The translations under genes and the position numbers were made by a program. 64,000 nt of DNA, taken from positions 87,683,632-87,747,631 of the forward strand of contig CM055092.1 in NCBI GenBank assembly GCA_029204225.1, written 5' to 3'. This document shows positions 35,489 to 46,850 of this stretch, one piece after another. A model generated the notes under the pieces. The model was not told the origin of the DNA. It saw nothing but the letters and a program-made list of their open reading frames with translations, and ran no database searches. Source of the DNA: Diphasiastrum complanatum (lineage: Eukaryota; Streptophyta; Lycopodiopsida; Lycopodiales; Lycopodiaceae). Position 1 is the first letter of the stretch; each line of letters begins with the position of its first letter.

Positions 35489-35639
35489 GTAATTCCAATT
35501 ACAACGGATTCCGATGACCCTATTGCAATGTGTTTTTCAATGCAAAATGTGATTCCACGTTGGAAATCCCGTCGAAAATCGCAGCAATTCTTGTAGTGTA
35601 TCTAACTCAAAATTGACACACTAGAAAGCTCTTTTGGAG

Positions 35640-35810
35640 GTCTTAGAGGATATATACAAGCTAGTAAAGACCTTTGCATCTATTATAGAGCAAATCAAAT
35701 ATGACTTTGCAAGGGAGAAGGTTCAGAGCAAAGAAGTTTCACTTATTTTTCGCAGAATGAAGTTTATGGCTGTAGATTACTACACCAAAGCACTATAAAA
35801 AAGACAATAA
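35640..35810 (+). pseudogene. Ty1/copia RNase H C-terminal fragment
   Basis: A frame gives IKYDFAREKVQSKEVSLIF and then DYYTKAL, the last block of copia RNase H (usual pattern VREKVQ and VADxxTKAL). A polypurine tract and LTR follow at 35866-36545. All earlier coding sequence is missing. Confidence 0.65.
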
Positions 35811-35865
35811 TATTAGATTTTTTAATATTTTAAATCTAAATATTGAAAAATTTTAGTATCCACAT

Positions 35866-36545
35866 TAAGGAGGAGTGTTGGATTTCAAAGTTCAAGTGGA
35901 AATCCGCTTGTGATTGTGTTTCCTACAAGTGTAAATACTTAAAATTTTTGAAAACTGCAAGTTCTAAACAAAAGATTGAAATAGAGAATCAAAATCTCTT
36001 TTGACTTTGAGAATCAAAGTCTATTTTTATTCCTAGCTTGGATGTACAGGTTATAATCGACTTGGACTCTATTTCAATCCAGGCTCTTATTTCAACCATG
36101 CTCCATTTTGACCTAGGTGTCTATTTTGACCTTGATGTCTATTTCAACCATGTTTCTATTTTCAACCTAGATCACGATCTCATTTCAAAAGACGTGACTG
36201 TAACAATTATCTACTATGCACATAGCAATTAAGCTTCAAACAATGGTTATCTAATATAGGAAAGATTAGGTAGCAAATGTTAAACATTTCTAATCATCTA
36301 TCAATATTTAGAAGTAATAGATCACTTCTATATATATTAGAAAAGATTAAGTAGAAGTTGTTAAGCGTTTCTAATCATCTATCAATATTTACTAGTAGTA
36401 GATCACTTCTATAAAGACAAGAAAAGTGCATATCAGTTTTCAAGAACAATGCAAGGCAAATTGGAGCAAATCATTTTGTGTACTCTGATTTTTTTCAAGA
36501 TCACTTTGCTTAATCTTAAGTACTCAGTTCTTCTCTCATATCACA
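35866..36545 (+). repeat. Polypurine tract and 3' LTR of a copia element
   Basis: AAGGAGGAG (35867-35875) precedes TGTTGGATTTC at 35876. A TCACA end at 36545 is proposed. Inside, a 21-base motif around TATTTCAACCATG repeats several times (about 36070-36175). It ends about 20 bases before the RPL5 3' fragment. Confidence 0.6.
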
Positions 36546-36564
36546 GGTTGCATTTTTCATTTAT

Positions 36565-37080
36565 ATTGAAATGAAAGATAGGCTGATCTTATTTGCCCAA
36601 AATCAATTAAGAGTATTAGGTTATTCTGCAGCTGGAAGATGAAAAACTATCTTATGATGAAAGAAAGGCTAATCTCATTGTTCGAATTAGTTCTTTGAAT
36701 CAGGAGGAAGAAGAAGAATAGGAATCCTTCCTCTAAGTGGTCCAGTGCTTATTAGTTTCAAGTTTTAAACTTTTCAAGTACAAACTTAGGTTGACCATTT
36801 ATAATGAAGTGGATTTTGCTTAATGCCATTTCTTCATACTTCAAGAATACTCAGAGTTGATCTTAGTTTAGTTACTTTGAGATAGTTGTAGGAGGTCCCA
36901 GTTCTATGTAATGCATACTTTATTGCTTGATGATCCTTGGCATTTGGAAAATGAATTGAACATGTCATGAATCCACAAAGATTAATTTTATTCCAAATTT
37001 TGAACTCATCTATATATGGCTTAGTAATTGCTACTCTTTGGTCAGGCTAGTTTAGATGCTCGATGTGTTCAATTCCTTTA
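36565..37080 (+). pseudogene. RPL5 3'-end fragment (third copy)
   Basis: This block is homologous to the last intron, last exon and 3' flank of the two full RPL5 genes. The exon equivalent is 36632-36721, ending in the same acidic tail codons and TAG. It has lost one base in the AAGATGAAGAAACTA stretch, which shifts the frame. All earlier exons are absent. Homology continues about 360 bases into the 3' flank, then breaks at a repeat near 37080. It shows that a further RPL5 unit once lay between the present two. Confidence 0.85.
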
Positions 37081-37175
37081 TAAGGCCAACTAATACCCAT
37101 TTTACAGTTTTTTGAATGGAGAAAATTCCATGTCATTATAAAAAACATTAAAAATTAAAAATCAACATCATCAAA
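37078..37175. repeat. Inverted copy of the 25540-25645 MITE-like block
   Basis: TTTATAAGGCCAACTAATAC and GGAGAAAATTCCA-GTCATTA correspond to the reverse complement of 25560-25640. It adjoins the end of the RPL5 3' fragment and lies just upstream of the copy 2 promoter. Confidence 0.65.
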
Positions 37176-37654
37176 TTTTGAGGCTATCTCTCTCGCGGCT
37201 AAGATGTGATCATTTGGCCTATCTGGCGACACCACACAACTGTCTGTCTGTCTCTCATTATCGCTATTTCACATCCCAAACCTCTAAAAAAAACCCAAAC
37301 CCTAAAAAATCCTACAAAAATTGAAAAACGTGATCACTCTCTGGAACATTCTATAAAATGAAAATATCCAGAAACGTGATCTAATGAGAATGCTCAAAAT
37401 GCTTTTTCTCTAACACAGCTCACATTCTTGCTATCTCTCATCCCCAAAAACTCTAAAAAAAATCCTCACCCTAAAAAAACCCTAAAATATTCCAAAAACC
37501 CACAGACTCGCATATATATTATCTTTTCTACGCGCGAGCGTCTCTCTTTTTAGGTTGACAGCATCGGGGTATGCTGTAGTGGGCCTTTAAAGAGCAGGCA
37601 AAACCCTAATCTCCGATCGCGGCCAAGGGGATCGTTCTCTCAGCAGCGGCAGCC
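37176..37654 (+). promoter_or_regulatory. Promoter/5' leader region of RPL5 copy 2
   Basis: Telo-boxes AAACCCTAA occur at 37297-37305, 37477-37485 and 37601-37609. A site II motif TGGGCC lies at 37580-37585, 16 bases before the last telo-box and about 75 bases before ATG. The pairing of site II with telo-box is the recognised arrangement in plant ribosomal-protein promoters. The layout is more canonical than that of copy 1. Confidence 0.7.
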
Positions 37655-40600
37655 ATGGTGAGCGCTCCTCGATCTCTTTCATGCTGATGATGAGATCTAT
37701 GCAACGTAACCAGGCTGTGCAGCAACGGCTGCTTAATCAAGTTTTGCTTACAGTTTATGATTGTTCTTGCTTTCACGCTATTATGCAATTTCTTTCCCTT
37801 TCTAATCAAAATCGCTTTTTTCACCTCCATCCACTAGCTGTGAAATTTGAAGACATTTACCTCAAACTATCGACAAGCTCCAAGGCTTCATGTTCTTACT
37901 TGATCTAGTCTACTACTTTGCACATTTCTGCGTTTGATCCCAATCAGTTTAATCCGCATGTGAAAATCTTGATTCGGTTTTTGTACCTTATCACCCTTTG
38001 CACGTGCAATCATTTTGATAATCCAGTGTGTCATATCGTAGCGGGAGTTAGTTATTTGTCTCTGCGTGAAATATGTTCCTGGAGTGCGCATATTCCGGTC
38101 TTTTTAGTTTAAGTACTTCATTTTTCTATAACTTCAGAATGATCTATCCGGGGCCCTAGGTATGTGCTTGACATGCTTTTTAATGAACTGGCTCGTCATG
38201 GGTGACGTCGCCCCAACCATGCCTAGACTACACTCAAGTATGTTTTGGTTGTTCGAGATTACTGTGTAGCTATTGCTATGCTAAATGTTTGCTCTGGCAT
38301 TCTAAAATTCTGATTTTTGACAATTTTGTTGCTTGTGCTTAGATGGAACACTCTCTGTAGACTTTTTTTAAAAACTGAAATATATTCTCCCTATGGGACC
38401 ATCGCAGTTTGAACATTCGTGAAAGTTTTGACCAGATTAACCAAATTATTGAGAATGCATTTTGGAGTACATGTATATAGTGTACTTTTATCGAGTTTGG
38501 AGCTTAGCCTACACATAGCACACGTTTAGCCGATAGGATGCAGAAATGATGATCACTGTAACAAGTTTTCGAGGTGTACCATAGTTATTCTTTTTCTACT
38601 TGCTAGTGTTTATAACAAGAGGTTGTATGTGGAAATGTCTCTCATTATAATTCTGTCAAGTGAGAAGCTTACAAATTTAGTTTTGTCATGCAACTTGAGT
38701 CTTTACTAGCAGAACATGAAAATGGACAAATGTAGTTCCATATGGCATTGCTCCTCTCATAGAGGAGCAAGTTTTCTGAGCTGGTAAAGCGCTAAATTCA
38801 TGCAAGTGGTTTATGGTCTATAGTCTATTTTGAGAAAATCTATTGACCTTGAAACGTATTTTATTTCATGTGCCAGCAATTTAATTGTCATATAGCTTCC
38901 TGACTTTGCAATGCACTGTATCTAATCTTTACCATATGTAATAAAAGCTTCACCCATCAGTGTGTTTGGGGGGTAAACTGCGCATTAGTGATTAGTTGAG
39001 TTGACTTTTTAGATGTGTTCAATTACTTCATCTTCCTAACGAATAACTTATATTTAACTGCCTCTAGGTTGACAAAAGGCAACAGCTGTATTTTATTTGT
39101 ACTCAACATTTACGACCATTCAGGAATTGCCACATCTCACATTGACCTTCTGTTATGGTTCACCATCTACCGAACAATTCAGAAGCCAATCACGAAGTTG
39201 TGGCAGATGAACATCCCTATTAAGCAAAACTCTTTCTAGACTCAAGCTGAATATAAGCTACTCTTGCAAGGTCAATCCCTTCATTTGTGACCAGGGAACT
39301 TGTACGTATAGCCTTTGCACATGAATATGTATGACGTTTGTTGGAATTTGATGAGAATCCTGGCAGACTCTGATAGGGATGGATTGAATTGGCTAAATTG
39401 GCCAGCCAACGCCAAGCAAGTTTTCCAGCCTCAGCTTGTCGTGAATTTTTTTTTTCTATTGGAGTGCCTTTGTTTTGAAAGCTTATGGTATCTTCGCAAT
39501 GCCGCAAAGTCCAGTAATATGGTTATCAAGTATTGTTATTCAGGCTTGTCGGTTTTACTGCCAACAGGTGTTCGTTAAATCACAAAGAACCAAAGCATAC
39601 TTCAAGCGATTTCAAGTCAAATACAAAAGGCGGCGAGGTTGGTTCATCCATCTACCTTGATGATGCTTAGGTTATTGGTGGTTGTGAAAATTTTAGAGAG
39701 CGACATCATCTGTTATATAATTGAAGAACTGTGCTAGACACATACCAAAAATATTTGATCCTCTTTTCTCTCCTAACATTTTTTCTTTATAAGTTTACAT
39801 TTTGTTACACATACTGGATTTTTATGTATATTTTGGCCTAAGATTAAATAATGATTTGTGCAGCTGGGAAGACCGACTATCGAGCTAGGATCCGCCTCAC
39901 AACCCAGGATAAAAACAAGTACAACACTCCAAAATACAGATTTGTTGTGCGATTTGTATCCTGCCAACACAAATAGTTATTATTTTTTTGCAGCACTATT
40001 GATCGGCCGCCTTAGGTTTAGGTGGCATTTTCTCTTAACAATTTATTTTAGACAAACAAAAATGTAATTGCACAGATTGCCTATGCCACTCTGGCTGGCG
40101 ACATTGTTCTGGCAGCCGCATATTCACACGAACTCCCACGTTATGGGCTGAAAGTTGGACTAACAAACTATGCAGCAGGTATGTTGAAGCACTGGTGTAG
40201 GTGTACACACTAGCAGTAAGGTTATGTACCGTTCTACGATTGAGCCGTGCCAGTTCCATTAAGATCATTATTCTTGTTTTTCTTAATAATCGAATCTTCC
40301 TTGATATACCTCCTTTTGACCTAACTTGTGTATTTTTCTTCCAAAAACAAAATGGATAGCATATTATAGTGTTTGCTCTTTTTGGACCAGAGTTGTTTGC
40401 CTCTTTTCGCCCTTTTGAACTGATTAGTGACCAAAATTTGTTTCTCATATGTGAATCTGCCACCTACACATAAATTTGCTGATATTTTTACTAGCCTTAG
40501 ACATAGCTCCGTTTTTTTAAGTTTAGGTAAATGCCTTTCCAACTCATTCACAAAACTATGATCCATTTTGAAATGTTGGTGATCAATAATTAGCATTTTG

Positions 40601-43600
40601 AGCATTTATTACCAGATAAAGGCTATCGCTGGAAGCTAAAGTTAGGGTGTAGATATGAAGCCCTAGTTAAGGGAGAGCAAAGGGTTGTTACAGACTGTAA
40701 ATCATAGTTACGTTGGCATAAGGAACGTTGTTCTGAATGTACCAAAATTTTTCGTCATCACTAGAACAATGTTTAGAAACCCGGTTCGAACTGGCCGATG
40801 GTACGAACCGCGTTTTGAATCGGGCAGGCCAGGTTTGAACTGGTTTTAGGGTTTTTTGTATTTTATTGAAAATTTGATTCTTTTCGAGGATAAATTATGA
40901 TTCATATTACATAAACAATAATAAGTATCAAGCTAAGTTGGGGATGTCTGTAAAGCATGATGCATCAATTGGTTTGGTCTTATTGTAGTCAACCTCCAGA
41001 CCTCTCTGCCTCATGTAAGTAGACTGCACAAGCCAGCAGTGTTTCCTTATTCATTGTAGCCCGGGCCTCTCTTTGAAGTTTGGATGTGGATATCATATAT
41101 CAGTGTCGAGACCAAAATCTCCCCTAGACTATTCTCGAGAAAATATTGTATCACCGACTCCCAAGTCTCCAACTCATTCATATAACTTTAAGGATTAACA
41201 ATGTAGGTGAGAGTGGGCATTCCTGCTTCAAAATTATAAATTTTCCTGAGAATCGAGATCTAAAATGTCCCATCACCCTCTTGTTTAAGTCCATAATTGC
41301 CTTAAATTTGTGTGGCATGTCTAGTGAAAAGTGGAGATCTCTCAACCTTTGGATAAGCATATTTTGTGGAATAGAATCAAAAGCTGAGGGCCTGTCAGAA
41401 AATTCACAAATTACAAAACAACAATATACCCTTCCTTCCTACGTTGTTGCCTTCTCAATGATGGTAGTATTAACAGCCTTCTAGTAGATTTATTGATCGC
41501 TCTTTTCATCACAAGAGGCAGACAATTTTTTAGAATACAGCAGGTCGAACCAAACTGTGGTTCGAACCGGGCCCGTTTGAATCGGCCGATTCATACCACG
41601 GTTCGTGGTTCGAACCACGATTCAAGCAAACATGGCTCCAGAATGCTTTTTTGCGTTGAAGATAGATAGTCTTAAAGAGGCTTAGATTTAGCAGCTTAGA
41701 GATATGAATCACCAAGAAGCAAAAAATAGAAATGTTTTGATCAGTACATTTTACCCAATCAACTTTTAATAGCCTTACACTTCTTTTTTAAACAACCATT
41801 CAACTATTGCCATTAGCTCTTACCAGTAACTATAGTTTCGAATTCTCAGATGGCTGGGCCTTACCTCAACTAATTGTAATCTCTTGACCTCTTGCCAGCT
41901 TAATGGGTTTTTTAACTGCAGTTGGAGGCAGCAATAAGAGCAATGAGAGTAAGAGGATACCGTCACACCATAAGGAAATGTTTTTTAGCTGTATGTTGGA
42001 TTGTTCTGCATTGCTGTGTCCAGTATCTGTTTTCATGTACGTTTACTGTCCTGTTTACTGTTCTGTTCTTCTCTTGGCTCGTCACACCATAAGGAAATGT
42101 TTTTTAACTGTATATTGGATTGTTCTGCATTGCTGTGTCCAGTATCTGTTCTCATGTACTTTTACCGTCCTGTTTGCAGCTTACTGTACTGGTCTTCTCT
42201 TGGCTCGTCGACTTCTGCAGAGGATGGAGCTAGATTCTCAATATGAGGGGAATGTAGAAGTATGTTCTATAGTGTCACTCACATTCTTACACATCTTTCA
42301 AAGCAACTTTGTGAGCAACCTGTTGGTTGCTTAAATAATGACTCTTGAAAATAAAAAGATGGCTTCATGAATTTGTAAAGACATAACTTTCACCTCATTT
42401 TGTTAAGACTGGCTAATTTTTTAGAAATTAACCTCCAACATTCCTGTTGCCGTTATTTAGTTTACTCAGTTTATTTGCATGTTGTTAAAACCATATGGAT
42501 ATTGTTGTATGCAGGCTTCAGGAGAGGACTACAATGTTGAGGCTGGGGAAGGGAGACGACCATTCAGGGCTTTGCTCGATGTTGGCCTTGTTAGGACCAC
42601 TACTGGAAATCGTGTATTTGGAGCTCTTAAGGTAGCTTACATCCCCTTTGTGTGCAGTTTGAAATCTATATATGTGATGCCTTTTCCGAAATCGAATGTG
42701 GCTGCTTATATATTTTTGAAGGGTACTTTTGTTTTATAATTTGTTTTGCAGATTTTTAAACATCAATAATAAGTAGGTTTTAGTATGGGCTCTGGGGGCA
42801 TAGAAATTTCAAATTTAACCTCAAAAATTGCAAATCTAACCATATGTATTAGTGGGTGGGATAGAAAAAAACATAGAAAAGAGAAAAAATCCAAATTTAA
42901 CCTCAAAAATTGCAAATCTAACCATATGTGTTTGTGGGCGGGATGGAAAAAAACATAGAAAAAAGGAGAAAACATCAACATATAGAGACTCAAATTTCCG
43001 AATAACTTTGTTAGCTGTGTATGTGTTTTGTGTCAAATTTAGACTGTATAAGTTTCAATTAAATCATAGTCAAACTCTTTTTCAGACCGATTCAATCCAT
43101 TTTGTCTTGGCACTCGAACACTTGATCTTGGGTGCTGGCAACTTCAATTTGGTTTGGTGCTGGATCTTCTTAATGAGTGTTGAATCTTCCTCTCTATATT
43201 TGTTGGTGTTGCTGCTCCTTCCTCCTTGACGTTGGATCCATCTCACTTATGTGCTGAGACATCTTCTTTTGTCTTTCACTTCTCTATTGGTCACCGGATC
43301 CCCAATGCACCAAGCAAGGAATTGACTCTCTTTTTCATTCCCCACCTCCTTTTATATTGCAGATGGTTCTCTTCTGGCCAGCTGCATTTCTGCAGCTCTC
43401 TTCTGCCTTCTCCTTTTGGTGGCCCTTGATCTTGCTTGCATGCCTTCCACTTCTGAGCAGAGAACTGAGTTTTTAGCAATACATCTTAAAACTTTCAAAA
43501 TGGCTACATCATGACAGCATAATCTTGATCTTTCATAGTGTCCTGCACAAAGACAAGACCTTAGTTTGTAGTTTCATAAGTTCACATACGTACTTTTACA

Positions 43601-45513
43601 TATCTGTGCTAAGGGCAAAAATACAAGTTCAAACCAGATAAATTCTCACTCCTTGTAAGTTAAGTGACCTAAGGGGTGTGACGTACCTCTTTTTCCACCT
43701 ATATTCTGCCTTCTTATTGATCCCTCCCTCTCTTGCCTGCTGCTAATTCTACTCCAGCAACCTCTTTGATGACTTTGTGTGGCATTCAGTTTTCCTTTAT
43801 CTGGAAATAACAGATGTCCATTGGGGTTTCCATTCTGAAATTTGTTCATACTCCTATTCTGGATGTTGGATGTAAAACCAACGCTTGATCATGTTGTAAC
43901 TTCTAAATTTGAAACATTTTTTTATGTTTGCTATGTTGTATGAATTTCATGGTAGTTGTGGACATACCAGTTCTTATGTGAAATTTTTTTAGATCATCTC
44001 AATTTTAGTTATGTGCAATTTTTTTAGATCATCTCAATTTTAGTTATGTGCAATTGGCTAATTTTTATATAGCTTCATAGACGTAACTTGACTAATTGTT
44101 TTGTTGTCTGATTTGAAAGGATGCTTCTTTCTTCGTAAAAGCTATTTTGAGCATCTCAACTTGGATGTCTGAAAGAAATTCCCTTTTGGAAAAACTATTA
44201 AATTTTCCTATGTTGCAAATTTTTCACATTTAAAATTGCCATATTTTGGTATTTCCAAACCTGTGACTTCCACCTGATATACTGCTTTATTTTGTTGTTT
44301 TAGGGTGCACTGGATGGAGGGCTAGATATACCACACAGTGACAAGCGCTTCGCAGGATTTAGCAAAGAAGACAAGTCCTTAAACGCTGAAACTCATCGGA
44401 AGTACATCTTCGGTGGACATGTTACTGATTACATGAAAGTTAGTTTTGCAGCCTTCTGTGTGAAATCAAATGACTTGCATGTTGTTGCGACTTGAAATCT
44501 TGTGTACTTGCATGTGTGGGATTTTCTTTTGTTACTTGGATCTTGTCTATTAGCTTGAACCTTGCAGCGCATTTTTTGTTAAGTAAAATTGATTCATTTT
44601 CTTTTTTGAAGACCATAAATGTCATCTGTAATCTGGTGGAGTTGATGGGTGTGTTTTCTCATTTCAAAGTGTTCTCCTTGTCCGCACACTAATTACCAAA
44701 ATTGATGTCTTGGTCTCTACAGCTTTGCTTCTGGCGTAGTGGCTATATCATAGCTGGCTATTGATTGGTCCTTGTATGGGGGATGCATTTTGTGCCTTAT
44801 TTCTTGTTTATTATTTTTACTCTGTTGTATTGCAAGACTGTATCTTCATCTGCTTTCTTTGACAGCTGATTCACGTTTTCTGAAGCTGCTTAGTTCTTTG
44901 CCTCGCAGCGACATTCATATTATTACTCTGAATTTTCATTTCTCTTTGGATTCCTCACATGCTTTTTGGCTGATCATGTTTTTCGATGTATGAATCGTTC
45001 ACATTTAGGACCACTTTGAAATATTCTATACAAGCAATTCTTATTTCCTTTGTTACATTGGCTGAATTTTTAAATGGTGCAGCAATTGAGAGAGGATGAG
45101 CCAGAAAAGTATCAAAGTCACTTTAGCAGTTTTTTGAAAGAAGGCGTGGAGCCAGAGCATCTAGCAGATCTGTATGCTAAGGTACATGCTGCAATTCGTG
45201 CTGATCCATCTATTCAGTACACAGAGAAGAAGGTTCCAAAGGAGAAACGGAGGTAAGATTTTGTGCTGAGCTATTCACAATGTCCTCTGGTTGTTTGTTT
45301 AAACTTTCTACTTTTTCTGCAGTTAGAAGAGAAAGAAACTATATTATAATGAAAGACAGGCCAATCTTATTTGCACAAAGTCGATTGAAGTCATTGACTT
45401 TGGATATTTGGTTATTTTGCAGCTGGAAGATGAAGAAACTATCTTATGACGAAAGAAAGGCTAATCTCATTGCTCGAATTAGTTCTTTGAATCAGGAGGA
45501 AGAAGAGGAGTAG
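37655..45513 (+). CDS. RPL5: 60S ribosomal protein L5 (uL18), copy 2, nine exons
   Basis: Second intact RPL5 gene, encoding the 5S rRNA-binding protein of the cytosolic 60S subunit. Coding exons: 37655-37657 (ATG only), 39568-39637, 39864-39955, 40052-40178, 42180-42259, 42515-42631, 44304-44438, 45083-45252, 45423-45513. Every exon has the same length and phase as in copy 1 (885 bases, 294 residues), with GT-AG borders. Intron 4 is about 2.0 kb because of a LINE-containing insertion and a local duplication next to the exon 5 acceptor. Intron 6 carries a different insertion from that of copy 1. About 19 synonymous against 4 replacement differences from copy 1 (hand count) indicate selection on both proteins. 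The cleaner telo-box/site II promoter suggests strong expression, an inference only. Confidence 0.95.
40770..41636. mobile_element. Insertion with GGTTCGAACC motifs in RPL5 copy 2, intron 4
   Basis: Copy 1 lacks this block at the equivalent site (about 18790). The left part has CCCGGTTCGAACTGG and the right part GGTTCGAACCACG, both palindrome-like. Between them lies a non-LTR reverse-transcriptase fragment. No exact target duplication was found, so the borders are approximate. Confidence 0.6.
41110..41490 (-). pseudogene. LINE (non-LTR) reverse transcriptase fragment
   Basis: The minus-strand frame gives [16 protein letters not shown], then [18 protein letters not shown] and CPLSPTLL. This matches the LINE RT pattern of F-D-x-(V/I)-P, then a W/QRL helix, then QGCPLSP (here QECPLSP). 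The YADD block is not seen. Interrupted and truncated, it is a dead copy inside RPL5 intron 4. Confidence 0.7.
41960..42180 (+). repeat. Local duplication reaching into exon 5 of RPL5 copy 2
   Basis: CGTCACACCATAAGGAAATG occurs at about 41961 and 42082, with about 100 similar bases after each. Between them at 42064-42083 lies TCTTCTCTTGGCTCGTC, which copies part of exon 5 (LLARR codons) without a complete exon or the AG acceptor. Only the downstream copy leads into the true exon at 42180. Confidence 0.75.
42785..42965. repeat. About 84-bp tandem duplication in RPL5 copy 2, intron 6
   Basis: The block AACCTCAAAAATTGCAAATC through GGGATAGAAAAAAACATAGA is present twice in a row. Copy 1 has one version, interrupted by the 20971-21171 insert. 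Confidence 0.75.
43085..43870. mobile_element. 780-bp insertion in RPL5 copy 2, intron 6
   Basis: Alignment with copy 1 breaks at about 43085 and resumes at GTAAAACCAACGCTTGATCA (43872; copy 1 at 21522). The insert carries no recognised domain. Copy 1 instead has about 180 bases of other sequence between the matching points, so one or both have been replaced. Confidence 0.5.
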
Positions 45514-46850
45514 GAATCCTTCTTTTAAGAGGTCCAGTGCTGATTAGTTTCAAGTTTTAAACTTTTCAAGTACAAACTTAGGCTGACCAAAATATATGAT
45601 GAAGTGGATTTTACTTGGTGCCATTTCTTCATACTTGAAGAATAATCAGAGTTGATCTTAGTTTAGTTACTTTGAGATAATGAATTAAACATGCCAGAAA
45701 TCCACGGAGATTCATTTTATTCCAGATTTTGAACTCATCTATATATGGCTTCGTAATTTCTACTCTTTGGTCAGGCTAAATTTAGATGCTTGATGTGTTC
45801 ATTTCTTTAAAGTTATGCTAATTTTGCATAAGCATTGCCTAGTGACATGACTAATCTTATGATTTTGTGAATCAGATTGTTTTAAGCTCCTATATTTTTA
45901 ATTATTGTTCATAGGCCACCGCTGCCTTTCCAATTTTTTTGTATCCACAAAGTTTAGGTCCTCCATAAAATCTTTTATTAATCTAGTGTGAATTTTTAAA
46001 GTAATATCCTTGCTTACACATTTAAGTATATCAACTTATGGTTTCATAATTTTGCACTTCTATGTTCATGCTAACCTCAACTGTAGGGCTTCATGAGTTA
46101 ACATCATGCAAAACTCATGTGTGAAGATTACGATGTCGATATTGGTTGTTGCAATGATATGTTTTTGTTTTCTTGAAAAGTAAAATTGTTTTCCATATAA
46201 TATCTACAAAATATTGCAATTGGAATGGAGTCTATTTCCCTATTGACAAAGTAAAGCATACACGAAGCATGAAGCTTTCAGCACGTTTTGAAAAGAGATG
46301 GAACTTATCATTTTATGCCCATAATTGAGTAAAATTCCCTAGCCACATTCTCCTGGCTTCAGAGAATGTTCATCTCAGCTGAGCAAGGGACTTGTTAAAT
46401 ACTCTTTGCCCACTGAAACTGGAACTCCAGCAGATGTGTGAAGGTGAGGAATTTTACCTCGTGCATCTTTTTATAAAAGATATCAAATGGTGAATATCAA
46501 GTGCCCCTGTTCCGCCAGAATGTAACGTTTGCGTAATCGGATCTTTTCTGGGACCTGCTTGTGCAACGTAGGGTGAATCCTGATGAAAGATTTGGTTAAG
46601 GTGTGTTTGTTTTTCAATTTTTAACTTTGGTCTGTCTTGTCCCACCCACATGGCAATTAATTTACTCTATGCTGTTAATTCACCCCATGCTGATGGCATA
46701 AACTAAGAGAAAATAAAAAATTATTACTTTTTTTATGATTTTTACATCTCATGTTCATGCTGTCATGACCAATCATTGCCATAACAAAATCGTTTTAGAA
46801 AGATGATGGACGGAACAGATAGGCCTGCAAATCAGGCATGTGAAACAAGA
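45514..46850 (+). other. 3' flank of RPL5 copy 2
   Basis: Paralogous to 23056-24485. It probably includes the 3' UTR. No additional gene was recognised. Confidence 0.65.
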
